Shown here: one piece after another, positions 23,360-31,664 of the stretch
How the letters are laid out: each line of letters starts with the position of its first letter
Numbering within the stretch: the stretch's first letter is position 1
NCBI GenBank assembly: GCA_964555675.1
Contig: CAZKTU010000015.1
Location: 1 to 54,002, forward strand
From: CAIWXH01 sp964555675
GTDB taxonomy: Bacteria; Chloroflexota; Chloroflexia; Chloroflexales; Chloroflexaceae
DNA length: 54,002 nucleotides
Direction: 5' to 3'
Position numbers and translations under genes: made by a program
The notes under the pieces: generated by a model
What the model saw: only the letters and a program-made list of their open reading frames with translations
What the model was told of the DNA's origin: nothing
Databases searched by the model: none

Positions 23360-24040
23360 ATGGCCACCCCAAAAGATGAGCGCAGCGTCACCCGCACCTA
23401 CAGGGCCGCCGTTCGCCTCGGCGAGGACTTCGTCACCCTCGAGGAGACGATCACTCTGCCGATCGACGCCTCCGACGCGGAGGTGCAACAGGCGGTAGAG
23501 CTTGGTCTGCGCATCTACCGCGCCCAGCGCGAGGCCGTCGAGCAGCAGATCGCGATGGTGCGCGAGGCCCAGGGCGCGGGCTCGCCGATCACCGTGCGCG
23601 ACCCCGACGCCCCCGCCAGCGACAAGCAGCGCAACTATATCGCCACCCTCCAGGATAACCTCACCTGGAGCAACGAGGAGCTGGCCGGCTACGCCGGCGA
23701 GCACGGCGTCGACCTGGTCACCATGACCAAGGGCCAGGCCTCGAGCTTCATCGACGGCCTGAAGAAGCTGTCCGACGAGCGGGCCCGCTACAACGCCGAC
23801 AACCGCGCCCGCGCCGCCGCCGAGACCCTGGCCGAGGGCAGCCAGCCCGCCAGCGAGCGCCAGATCCAGGCCCTCGTCCGCCTCGCCCAGGCTCGCTCCC
23901 TCGACCTCGACGAGGAGACCGAGCGCCGCTTCGGTATCGCCGGGGCCGACCTCAGCGACGAGCAGGCCCGCATGCTGCTCAGCGAGTGGCAGTCTCGCCC
24001 CGCCCGCCCCAACGGCCGCCGCGCCGAGAGCGCTCTCTAG
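23360..24040 (+). CDS. Protein with two copies of a KQ-x-IxxL helical motif, function unknown
   Basis: A 226-residue acidic, soluble protein. Residues 8-70 hold YRAAVRLGEDFVTLEETITLPIDASDAEVQQAVELGLRIYRAQ, a small alpha/beta region. Two related helical units follow: the first starts at PASDKQRNYIATLQDNL and runs through LTMTKGQASSFIDGLKKL, the second at PASERQIQALVRLAQAR and runs through LSDEQARMLLSEW. Such units remind me of C-terminal modules in phage and recombination-related proteins, but I cannot name a family. It has its own promoter and a strong downstream hairpin, so it is probably monocistronic. Confidence 0.8.
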   Translation: MATPKDERSVTRTYRAAVRLGEDFVTLEETITLPIDASDAEVQQAVELGLRIYRAQREAVEQQIAMVREAQGAGSPITVRDPDAPASDKQRNYIATLQDNLTWSNEELAGYAGEHGVDLVTMTKGQASSFIDGLKKLSDERARYNADNRARAAAETLAEGSQPASERQIQALVRLAQARSLDLDEETERRFGIAGADLSDEQARMLLSEWQSRPARPNGRRAESAL

Positions 24041-24111
24041 TACACGTCGGCAGAAATAAGCGGCGGGTTTTCACCAGGGATCAGGCTGGGCGGAACTAGC
24101 CATCGTCAGCG

Positions 24112-24153
24112 CCGGGGGCGCCGAGAGATCTGAGCATCTCCCGGCGCCCCCGG
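24112..24153 (+). terminator. Strong GC hairpin downstream of the 226-residue protein gene
   Basis: CCGGGGGCGCCG (24112-24123) pairs with CGGCGCCCCCGG (24142-24153), extended inward by GAGAT/ATCTC around a 6-nt loop. The following TTGTT is a weak U tract. It probably terminates transcription or protects the 3' end. Confidence 0.7.
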
Positions 24154-24281
24154 TTGTTCGTCCTCAGTCGCCGCGGGGAGAACTCCCCCCTCACACGTTT
24201 TGGGAAGTGATGGTATCATGCAAGGTGCGTCGATGAATGTAGCTCACAGGGCCCCGGGCCCGAACAGCGATCCTCCCAACC

Positions 24282-24941
24282 ATGACTGAGACGATAACAA
24301 TCCTCATTGCCGACGACCATACGATGTTCCGCCAGGGCCTGCGCGAGCTGCTCGAGCGCAAGGGCGGTTTCAAGGTCGTCGCCGAAGTAAGCGACGGGGT
24401 GGCCGCAGTGGCCCAGGCCCGTGAGCAGCGCCCCGACATTGCCCTGCTCGATATCTCGATGCCCGGGGTGACGGGGATCGAGGCCGCCCGCCAGATCGCC
24501 GCCGCCAGCCCCTCCACCCGCACCGTCGTGCTCACCATGCACCGCGACGAGCGCACCGTCCTCGAGGCCCTGCGCGCCGGCGCCAATGCCTACCTGCTCA
24601 AGGATGCCGACTCGGGCGAGCTGATCGAGGCGATCAGGGTCGTCCATCGCGGCGAGGCCGCCCTGGCCGGCAGCGCCGCGGCCCGCGTCCTCGACCTGCT
24701 GCGCCGCGGCGAGAACGCCCCCTCGGCCGCCGACCTGCTCACCCCGCGCGAGCGCGACATCCTCGCCCTCGTCGCCCAAGGCGACGACAACCGCGCCATC
24801 GCCCTCAAGCTCAGCCTCTCAGAGAAGACGGTCGGCAACCGCCTGAGCGAGATCTTCCAGAAGCTGGGGGTCAGCAATCGTACCCAGGCCGCCATTGTCG
24901 CGGTTCAGCGCGGCCTCGTCCCTCCCCCCGAGGTCATCTAG
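24282..24941 (+). CDS. NarL/LuxR-family response regulator
   Basis: A 219-residue two-domain regulator. The receiver domain (about 6-122) has the acidic pair Asp11-Asp12, phosphoacceptor Asp57 in LLDISMPG, Thr85 and Lys107. The LuxR-type helix-turn-helix (about 153-212) contains LTPRERDILALVAQGDDNRAIALKLSLSEKTVGNRLSEIFQKLGVSNRTQA. No histidine kinase is adjacent, so it is an orphan. The nearest kinases (45152-50484) are more than 20 kb away and of a different type. A TGG-TATCAT sequence at 24211-24219 may be its -10. Confidence 0.94.
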   Translation: MTETITILIADDHTMFRQGLRELLERKGGFKVVAEVSDGVAAVAQAREQRPDIALLDISMPGVTGIEAARQIAAASPSTRTVVLTMHRDERTVLEALRAGANAYLLKDADSGELIEAIRVVHRGEAALAGSAAARVLDLLRRGENAPSAADLLTPRERDILALVAQGDDNRAIALKLSLSEKTVGNRLSEIFQKLGVSNRTQAAIVAVQRGLVPPPEVI

Positions 24942-24969
24942 CCACCCGGTTCTCTCAGCTCAACCCCGC

Positions 24970-24998
24970 GGGCCGGCCTATCAGGGCGGGCCCTTTTT
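24970..24998 (+). terminator. Intrinsic terminator after the response regulator
   Basis: GGGCC (24970-24974) pairs with GGCCC (24989-24993), with an inner GCC/GGC extension across one mismatch, then five T. It sits about 30 bp after the stop codon. Confidence 0.8.
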
Positions 24999-25145
24999 CT
25001 GCGCCGTGACGCGCATCTGCGTCGTATGTATTTCTTCCCGAGGGGCGGGGGGAGCTGCGCTCTAAACGGCGCGCGCACAGGCCACTATACTGGATACGTG
25101 TACGAGTGTAGGCTCGAATGCAAGCCTTACAGGTGGAGTTGAGCA

Positions 25146-26024
25146 ATGCAAATCTGGAATAGCTTTAAAACCACAATTCTGCTGGCCGGCCTCACCGGGC
25201 TCTTCGTCGTCATTGGCGGCGCCCTCGGCGGTCAGACCGGCATGATCATCGCCCTGGTCTTCGCCCTGGCGATGAATATGGGCGCCTGGTGGTTCTCAGA
25301 CTCCCTCGCCCTGCGCATGAGCGGCGCCCGCGAGGTCTCGCCCGCCGAGGCCCCCGAGCTGCATCAGATGGTCGAGCAGCTCTCGCTGCGCGCCAGCCTG
25401 CCCAAGCCGCGCGTCTATCTGATCGATAGCGAGACGCCCAACGCTTTCGCCACCGGCCGCAGCCCCGAGAAGGGCGCCGTCGCTGTGACGACGGGCATCG
25501 CCCGCCTGCTCACCCGCGACGAGCTGGCCGGCGTGATCGCCCACGAGCTGGCCCATATCAAGCACCGCGATACGCTGATCTCCAGCGTCGCCGCCACCAT
25601 CGCCGGCGCCGTGACCATGCTCGCCGATATGGCGATGTGGGGCATGATGTTCGCCGGCCTCTCGGGCCAGGACGATGAGGAGGAGGGCGGTCTTGCGGGG
25701 ATGGTCGGCGGCGTCCTGATGATGATCCTTGCGCCCATTGCGGCCATGATCATCCAGATGGCCATCTCGCGCTCGCGCGAGTACGCGGCCGACGCCGGTG
25801 GCGCTCGCATCCTCGGCGACCCGCTGCCCCTCGCCAGCGCCCTCGAGAAGCTCGAGTGGGCCGCGGGCCGCGTGCCGATGCAGGCCAGCCCCGCCACCTC
25901 GCACATGTACATCATCAACCCGATCGTGGGCGGCCTCGGCTCGCTCTTCCGCACCCACCCCCAGACCAGCGAGCGCATCGCCCGCCTGCGCGGCATGACC
26001 TCGCGCACGCCCCTGGCCGCCTAG
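25146..26024 (+). CDS. htpX: HtpX-type membrane zinc metalloprotease (M48B)
   Basis: HtpX degrades misfolded membrane proteins. The 292-residue protein has two N-terminal membrane helices (about 11-27 and 33-50), the zinc motif HELAH (His133, Glu134, His137), two further hydrophobic segments (about 147-172 and 184-206), and the third ligand Glu212 in SREYAADAGGARI. The C-terminal FRTHPQTSERIARLRGM is typical. GGTGGAG precedes the ATG. TATACT at 25086-25091 may be its -10, without a clear -35. Confidence 0.95.
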   Translation: MQIWNSFKTTILLAGLTGLFVVIGGALGGQTGMIIALVFALAMNMGAWWFSDSLALRMSGAREVSPAEAPELHQMVEQLSLRASLPKPRVYLIDSETPNAFATGRSPEKGAVAVTTGIARLLTRDELAGVIAHELAHIKHRDTLISSVAATIAGAVTMLADMAMWGMMFAGLSGQDDEEEGGLAGMVGGVLMMILAPIAAMIIQMAISRSREYAADAGGARILGDPLPLASALEKLEWAAGRVPMQASPATSHMYIINPIVGGLGSLFRTHPQTSERIARLRGMTSRTPLAA

Positions 26025-26050
26025 TCCGCGCCGCTTCGTCCAAGACATTA

Positions 26051-26087
26051 CGCGCCCCCCACTCTCAGCCAGGAGTGGGGGGCGCGT
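26051..26087. terminator. Perfect 14-bp hairpin downstream of htpX
   Basis: CGCGCCCCCCACTC (26051-26064) pairs with GAGTGGGGGGCGCG (26074-26087). It separates htpX from the next gene and lies directly upstream of that gene's promoter. It lacks a U tract. Confidence 0.65.
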
Positions 26088-26089
26088 AG

Positions 26090-26119
26090 TTGCGTCGCCT
26101 GGCTGCGGGGCGGTACAAT
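26090..26119 (+). promoter_or_regulatory. Promoter for a leaderless protease mRNA
   Basis: TTGCGT (26090-26095) and TACAAT (26114-26119) are spaced by 18 bp. The predicted start falls at or within a base or two of the ATG at 26126, and no ribosome-binding site is present, so the message is probably leaderless. Confidence 0.65.
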
Positions 26120-26125
26120 AACCCT

Positions 26126-28201
26126 ATGAAAACTCGTAGCCTCCTCGTCGCGGTCTGCGCCCTGCTGATTGGCGCCTGCACGCCGCGTGGCGCTGATCAG
26201 CCCGTGCCCACAGATCCTGCGCCGACGCCTGCGCTCGCCGTGCCCTCCGCCCCGGCCGTCTCGGCCGTGGCCGACAACCCGACCCCCATCCCGATCGGCG
26301 GTACGCCCGCGCCTACGGTGTCGCAGCCCACAGCCCCACCCGCCACCCCCGCGCCGGCGGCCGGGGCGCCCACGGGGCTCGACGAGATCGCCGCTCTTGA
26401 CCCCGACCGCCCCCTGCGCGATCCGATCGCCCTCGCACGGGCCCTCGGCAGCTGCCGGGCCGCCCCCGAGGCCTGCCCGACCGTGGCCAGCACCAGCCCG
26501 CTCACCGTCGCCGTCGGCGATGTGCAGCCCTTCTATGTCACCGACCTCGCCTCGAACACCCAGTACGAGATCCAGGCCGAGCTGCGCTACGCCGGGCCTG
26601 TGGCCCTCATGTACGTCGAGCAGGGCATGCCCTACGACCAGGCCGATCTCGAGCGGGCCGCCCGCACCTTCGAGGAGGAGATCTATCCGCGCACCCGCGA
26701 GATCTTCGGCTCCGAGGCCCAGCCCGGCGTCGACGGCGACCTGCGCGTGACCATCCTCAACGCTCGCGACCCCAGCGGCCAGGTCCTCGGCTACTTCTCC
26801 TCGCAAGACTCGCTGCCGCGCCAGATCAACCGCTACAGCAACGAGCGCGAGATGGTCTTCATGAACCTCGACCTGATCGACTTCGCCAACCCCAGCTACC
26901 TCGATACGCTCTCGCACGAGTTCCAGCACATGATCCACCAGAACGAGGAGCCGGGCAGCGCGATCTGGTTCAACGAGGGCGCCTCGCAGCTCTCCCAGGA
27001 CCTCAACGGCTACCTCAGCGGCGGCCTCGCCGGCCTCTACGTCTCGAGCCCCGATGTGCAGCTCACCCACTGGTCCACGGCTCCAGGCGCCTCCGGGCTC
27101 CACTACGGCGCGGCCCACCTGTTCATGCGCTATATCTACGCCCAGTACGCCGGCGAAGAGCAGCTGCGCCCTCTGATCCAGGCCGATGCCGGCGATAACC
27201 TGCAGGCCTTCGTCGACCTGGCCGCTCAGTCCAGGCCCGATATCACCAGCTTTGGCCAGCTGGTCACCGATTGGGCCGTGGCCAACCTGATCGATAGCCC
27301 CACCCTCGCCGACGGTCGCTACACCTACGCTACGGGCCACGGCCTGCCAGACCTGCTCCCCGATAAGGCCCTCCCCTACGACCTCTTCCCCGGCTCGAGC
27401 GAGAGCGGCGACGTCGCCCAGTTCGGCGTCGACTATTTCGCCATCCCGGTCGGCGCCACGCGCGTCAGCTTCGAGGGCGCGACTACGGTACCCCTCGTCG
27501 CCGAGATGCCCCGCGGGCGCTACGCCTGGTGGAGCGGCCGCAGCGACGACTCGCTGGCTACCCTCACGCGCGCCTTCGACCTGCGCGGCCTCAGCGCGGC
27601 GACGCTCAACTTCTCCACCTGGTACGAGATCGAGGATCAGTACGACTATGCCTTCGTGAGCGTCTCGACCGACGGCGGGGCCACCTGGGAGACGCTGCCC
27701 GGCACGCTCACCACCACCGACGACCCCCAGGGTGTCAACTTCGGCCATGGCATCACCGGGGTCAGCGGCCAGCCCGACTTCTCCGTCGAGGACGGGGTGC
27801 GCGGCACCTGGGTCGACGAGAGCATGGACCTCTCGCCTTACGCCGGCCAGGAGATCCTAGTGCGCTTCTGGCAGATTAACGACCAGGCCTTCAACGCGCC
27901 GGGCATGCTCATCGACGATCTCAGCATCCCCGAGCTCGGCTACAGCGATGATGTCGAGGCCGGCGACGGCGGCTGGCAGGGCGAGGGCTTCGTCAGGGTC
28001 GACGGCGATCTGCCCCAGCTCTGGGAGCTGCGCCTCGTGCGCACCGCCCCCGACGGTTCGGTCAGCGTCGAGCCCCTGTCTGTCGACGCCGCCGGGTTGG
28101 CGACGGCGACCTTTGCCCCTGGAGAGCAGGGTGTGCTCGTCGTGGTCGGCTCGACGCCCCACACCAGCGAGCGCGCCGCCTACGAGGTCGCGGTCGAGTA
28201 G
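26126..28201 (+). CDS. Lipoprotein zinc metalloprotease with C-terminal beta domains
   Basis: A 691-residue exported protein. The N-terminus MKTRSLLVAVCALLIGACTP is a lipoprotein signal with lipid-acceptor Cys18, followed by a Pro/Thr/Ala-rich linker to about residue 85. The protease domain has HEFQH (His264, Glu265, His268) and a downstream NEGAS glutamate (Glu284), the gluzincin pattern. Residues about 420-610 contain WWSGRSDDSLATLTRAFDL and VSTDGGATWETL, resembling the beta-sandwich regions of immune-inhibitor-A-type (M6) proteases. Substrate is unknown. An upstream in-frame GTG at 26090 would destroy the signal peptide and is rejected. The stop overlaps the next gene's GTG. Confidence 0.88.
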   Translation: MKTRSLLVAVCALLIGACTPRGADQPVPTDPAPTPALAVPSAPAVSAVADNPTPIPIGGTPAPTVSQPTAPPATPAPAAGAPTGLDEIAALDPDRPLRDPIALARALGSCRAAPEACPTVASTSPLTVAVGDVQPFYVTDLASNTQYEIQAELRYAGPVALMYVEQGMPYDQADLERAARTFEEEIYPRTREIFGSEAQPGVDGDLRVTILNARDPSGQVLGYFSSQDSLPRQINRYSNEREMVFMNLDLIDFANPSYLDTLSHEFQHMIHQNEEPGSAIWFNEGASQLSQDLNGYLSGGLAGLYVSSPDVQLTHWSTAPGASGLHYGAAHLFMRYIYAQYAGEEQLRPLIQADAGDNLQAFVDLAAQSRPDITSFGQLVTDWAVANLIDSPTLADGRYTYATGHGLPDLLPDKALPYDLFPGSSESGDVAQFGVDYFAIPVGATRVSFEGATTVPLVAEMPRGRYAWWSGRSDDSLATLTRAFDLRGLSAATLNFSTWYEIEDQYDYAFVSVSTDGGATWETLPGTLTTTDDPQGVNFGHGITGVSGQPDFSVEDGVRGTWVDESMDLSPYAGQEILVRFWQINDQAFNAPGMLIDDLSIPELGYSDDVEAGDGGWQGEGFVRVDGDLPQLWELRLVRTAPDGSVSVEPLSVDAAGLATATFAPGEQGVLVVVGSTPHTSERAAYEVAVE

Positions 28202-29073
28202 TGCTGCCCACGCCCAACATCCCGCGCTCAGCCCTCGGGCCTATCGCCCTGGCCTCGCTCCTCGTAGTGATGGCCTGGCTCTTCGCGGCGCGCACCCCCC
28301 CGCCGCCGCGCTTTGCGCCCGCCTCGGCGGTGCAGCAGTTGCCCGGCGCGGCCGAGCGGCCCGTGCCCGATGGCGCGCCTACCCCGACCCCCGCACCCCT
28401 GGCCGGTCGCTACGCCTCGCGCTCCGAGGGCCTGCATATTGTCGCTGCGGACGGGCTGCTCACCGAGCAAGAGCAGGCGCGCATGGCCGCCGACCTCGAG
28501 CGGGCCCTGGCCTACGTCGTGCAGCGCTTCGGCACGGCCCCCACGGGTGTGATCAACACCTACGTCGGCCTCGAGCCCACCTGCGGCCTGCACGGCATCG
28601 CCTACACCGACGTACGCACGGTGCAGGTCTTCACCTGCCGCGACCTGCCGATCAGCCGCGCCGTGAACATCCTGGCCCACGAGTATGTGCACCAGCTCAG
28701 CCACGACCGCTACGGCGATCTGCACCTGAAGGCCGACCTGGTGCTGCTCGAGGGCGTCGCCACCTGGGGCGCGGGGGCCTACTGGCTCGGCGATGCGCCC
28801 GACTTTCGCAGCTTCGTGCGCCCCTGGGTGCAGCGGGGCGAGAACATCCCCCTGAACGAGAGCTATGTCGGCCTCTCGATGGGCGATATGAACAAGATCT
28901 ACTACCAGTGGGCGAGCTTCGTCGAGTATCTGATCGACGCCTACGGCCGCGAGAAGTTCGATCGGCTCTACCTGACCGGCCAGAACTACCCCGCCTCGTC
29001 CGACTACCTGGGCATCTACGGCAAGCGCTTCGACGAGCTCGAAGTCGAGTGGAAGGCCTGGGTCCTCAAGTAG
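28201..29073 (+). CDS. Membrane-anchored gluzincin-type metalloprotease
   Basis: A 290-residue protein with an N-terminal membrane anchor or uncleaved signal (about residues 13-29), a Pro-rich linker to about 68, and a compact protease domain. Zinc ligands fit the HExxH...E pattern: His160, Glu161, His164 in HEYVH and Glu184 in LLEGVATWG. This resembles small peptidase-MA-like domains. Its GTG overlaps the last base of the upstream protease gene, so the two secreted proteases form a coupled pair, probably acting in the same place. It converges on the CruA-like gene, with an 11-bp gap. Confidence 0.85.
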   Translation: MLPTPNIPRSALGPIALASLLVVMAWLFAARTPPPPRFAPASAVQQLPGAAERPVPDGAPTPTPAPLAGRYASRSEGLHIVAADGLLTEQEQARMAADLERALAYVVQRFGTAPTGVINTYVGLEPTCGLHGIAYTDVRTVQVFTCRDLPISRAVNILAHEYVHQLSHDRYGDLHLKADLVLLEGVATWGAGAYWLGDAPDFRSFVRPWVQRGENIPLNESYVGLSMGDMNKIYYQWASFVEYLIDAYGREKFDRLYLTGQNYPASSDYLGIYGKRFDELEVEWKAWVLK

Positions 29074-29084
29074 GGCCGCGCGGG

Positions 29085-31286
29085 CTAGATCCAGCCCATG
29101 GCTCGCCACTCCTCGTAGCGCGAGCGCACGCGCAGGCCGAGGGCCGGGGTCGCCGCGTCGGCCAGGGCCGTGAGCCGGCCCTCGGCGCCGGGGCCGCCGA
29201 GACGGGCCAGGGCGGCCCCGGCTGCGACCGCGCTGAAGCGCAGGTAGTCGCCCGCCCACTGGACGATGCCGTCGGCCCCGAGGACCCCCCACGAGGCGAG
29301 CAGGATCTGCGGCCAGCGCCGCAGCACGCCGAAGAGCATGGGGTGGTAGTCCTCCCAGCGCATGCGGTCGCGGTAGAAGCGTGTGGTCCGCTCGGGGCCG
29401 AGCTCGCTCAGCACCTCGAGGAAGAGGTTCTGGAGCCGGTTGACGTCGTCGGCCCCCTTCCAGGGGTGCATGAAGCGGCTGAAGACCCAGTTGAGCGAGA
29501 CATTGGTCTGGAAGGCGTTGATCGACCCGAGCTGCCCCGGCTCGAGCAGGTCGTGGTCGAGGGCGTAGTTGAGCAGGGCGGTGGTGCGGCGCAGGTTGCG
29601 CACGTGCGAGCCGAAGCCGCAGAAGGTCAGGGGGCTCTGCTGGGCGGCCGAGTCGCCCACGGGCAGCACGCCCCGCAGCAGCGGTGCCTCCTGGGTGCGC
29701 AGGCTGTGGCGGCCCGGGATGTAGCCATAGACCGGCTTGAGGTGCCGGAAGTGGGGCCCGGCCCGCTTGTAGGTCGGCAGCAGGGTGAAGTACTGCTCGA
29801 AGAGGTCGAGCAGCGAGTAGCGCGGCGAGTCGGGGTGCAGCCCGCCCGCCGGCGAGCCTGCCCCCGCCTTCGCGACCGTCGAGTAGTAGAACAGGTAGAC
29901 CGTCAGCTCGTCGTCGCGGCCGGGGAAGCCCTCCCACATCAGCTGCTCGCCCCGCTGGGCGTCGGCCACAGTCACCAGGATGTCGCCCAGGCTCAGGTCG
30001 ACCTCGTCGCTGGCCGAGCCCTCGGCGAAGCCCGCGGCCACGGTGCCGACCGTCGGGCAGACCCCGGCGAAGGGGTGGCCGGCGTGGCGCCGCAGGGCCA
30101 GGGGCGAGGTGCTGCCCATGCCGTCGAGCAGCAGCCGCGCGCTGAAGCGCTCGGTCGCGCCGCTGGCCAGGTCCTCGAGCTCGACGGTGACGGCCATGGG
30201 GCCTGTCGCGCTGGCCTGCACCTTGCGGAAGGCCCTGCCGCTCAGGATGGCCCCGCCCGCCGCCTCGAGTTTGCGACGCATCAGGCGTAGCAGGGCCCCC
30301 GCGTCGAGGGCCACATTCAGCACCTCGGGCATCCACAGGTCCTCGCCGGCCACATCGCTGCCCGGCCGGTTGAAGAAACGCACCAGGCCGTCGCGGTACT
30401 CGCGCATAATCACCGCGTCGAGGTCCTCCCAGCTCACCACGCCGGTCGCCACCAGGGCCTTCAGCTCGTCGCGGCTGATGTTCCACTCGCGGTGGGCGCA
30501 GCCGACCTCGCTGCGGTCGAAGACCATGACCCGGCGCCCGTGGCGGGCGGCCATCACCGCCGCGTGCAGCAGGCCCAGGCCCCCGCCGGCGTAGATCAGG
30601 TCATAGTCGAGCGCTGCGGGCTGCGTCTGGCTCAGCTCGTGGACGCCGAGGTCATATTCGCCGCGTAGGATCCGCTCCCAGCCCTGCTCGAGACGGGCCA
30701 CCCGCTCGAGGTGCTCCAGGGCGCCCATGGCCAGGAAGTGCTCGACGGTCTGCGGGTAGCGCGCTTGCAGGCGCTCGACGGTCGCGAGCTGGGCGGGGGT
30801 GGCTGTCGCCAGGGCGAGGGGGGTCTCGTCATCCGCGAGGCCGCCGGCCTCGACGGCCACGGCCGCCAGGTTCGCCGGCGCGAGGGCGGCCTCGCGGGCG
30901 CGCAAGCGTTCGGCCAGGCCGGCCCACGTTGTGCGGGCGACCCGGTGCAGCGCGAGGCGCGCCTGGGCCTCGCGCCAGGGGAGGCGCGGCCCGGGCAGCT
31001 CGAGGCTCACCCGCAGGGCGGCGTGGGTCGAGATCACCGCCCCCGTCAGGGCCAGGTCGAGCTCGAGGCGCGGGCCGAGGCCGGTGACGCTCTCGGCCCG
31101 CCAGCTGAGGGCTGTGGGGTCGGCGTTCAGCCTGCGCACAGAGTACAGCTCGGAGCCATAGCGCCAGAGCTCACCCAGACGCTCTGCGCCGAGCAGCTGC
31201 GCCCAGAGGTCGTGGTCATCCAGGGCTGTCGCTGTGATGTCAGGCGAGGCGGGCAGCTCGAGGTAGTCGGTATAGGTTAGCTTCAT
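29085..31286 (-). CDS. CruA/CruP-type FAD-dependent protein, probable lycopene cyclase
   Basis: A 733-residue flavoprotein. After an N-terminal region of about 225 residues lies a dinucleotide-binding fold beginning YDLIYAGGGLGLLHAAVMAARHG (228-250). Then come GCAHREWNISRDELKAL, and near the C-terminus GVLPVGDSAAQQSPLTFCGFGSHVRNLRRTTALLNYAL. These features match the CruA/CruP group of cyclases that convert lycopene to gamma- or beta-carotene in green bacteria, cyanobacteria and Chloroflexi. No other carotenoid gene is adjacent, although a polyprenyl diphosphate synthase is at 40741. A CruP-like paralogue with another role cannot be excluded. Confidence 0.7.
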   Translation of the reverse strand: MKLTYTDYLELPASPDITATALDDHDLWAQLLGAERLGELWRYGSELYSVRRLNADPTALSWRAESVTGLGPRLELDLALTGAVISTHAALRVSLELPGPRLPWREAQARLALHRVARTTWAGLAERLRAREAALAPANLAAVAVEAGGLADDETPLALATATPAQLATVERLQARYPQTVEHFLAMGALEHLERVARLEQGWERILRGEYDLGVHELSQTQPAALDYDLIYAGGGLGLLHAAVMAARHGRRVMVFDRSEVGCAHREWNISRDELKALVATGVVSWEDLDAVIMREYRDGLVRFFNRPGSDVAGEDLWMPEVLNVALDAGALLRLMRRKLEAAGGAILSGRAFRKVQASATGPMAVTVELEDLASGATERFSARLLLDGMGSTSPLALRRHAGHPFAGVCPTVGTVAAGFAEGSASDEVDLSLGDILVTVADAQRGEQLMWEGFPGRDDELTVYLFYYSTVAKAGAGSPAGGLHPDSPRYSLLDLFEQYFTLLPTYKRAGPHFRHLKPVYGYIPGRHSLRTQEAPLLRGVLPVGDSAAQQSPLTFCGFGSHVRNLRRTTALLNYALDHDLLEPGQLGSINAFQTNVSLNWVFSRFMHPWKGADDVNRLQNLFLEVLSELGPERTTRFYRDRMRWEDYHPMLFGVLRRWPQILLASWGVLGADGIVQWAGDYLRFSAVAAGAALARLGGPGAEGRLTALADAATPALGLRVRSRYEEWRAMGWI

Positions 31287-31376
31287 GCAGGGTGTCTATA
31301 TGGGAGGGTTCGACGCAGGTGAGAGCCTGGGCGAACGACATGGCTTGGCGCCCGCGGCGCGCTCGGGGCCGGCGCG

Positions 31377-31643
31377 CTACTGTCCGACGACGCCGCCGCG
31401 GCCGCGGCCGGCCCGGCGCAGGCGCTCGATGGTGCCCCAGCGTGGCGTGGTCGGGACGCGGGTGGGCATCAAACCCTGGGCAATCAGCCTGGCGGCCGCG
31501 TTCCAGCCGGCCGCGCGACCCGCGGGCTGCGGGGCGTCCAGGGTGGTTGCGGCCTCGGCCTCCAGGAGGAGGGCTACGGCCGCAATCGCGGCGGCAGCCT
31601 CTGCTTCGTCCAGATCGCCGCCGGTGAGAGAGTAGGTCGTCAT
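31377..31643 (-). CDS. Small hypothetical protein
   Basis: An 88-residue ORF with AGGAAG 4 nt before its ATG, lying 21 bp after the GatD-like gene in the same direction. The N-terminal half is Ala/Glu-rich and helical (GGDLDEAEAAAAIAAVALLLEAEAA). The C-terminal half is basic with GWNAAARLIAQGLMPTRVP and WGTIERLRRAGRGRGG. The overall look is vaguely like small accessory subunits of acyl-CoA carboxylases, but I would not name it. A competing ORF on the opposite strand has no operon support. Confidence 0.6.
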   Translation of the reverse strand: MTTYSLTGGDLDEAEAAAAIAAVALLLEAEAATTLDAPQPAGRAAGWNAAARLIAQGLMPTRVPTTPRWGTIERLRRAGRGRGGVVGQ

Positions 31644-31664
31644 GTGGCTTCCTGTCCTATCGCT

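Noticed and set aside
24282..24941. Partner regulator of the histidine kinases at 45152-50484
   Set aside because: It is more than 20 kb away. NarL-type regulators usually pair with HisKA_3 kinases, whereas these kinases have classic HisKA H-boxes.
28228..30486. Minus-strand ORF spanning a protease gene and the CruA-like gene in another frame
   Set aside because: Composition is Arg/Pro/Gly-rich with no motifs, and it overlaps two well-supported genes.
31285..31635. Plus-strand ORF opposite the 88-residue protein
   Set aside because: It runs against the operon direction, is Arg/Pro/Ala-rich and lacks a good ribosome-binding site.
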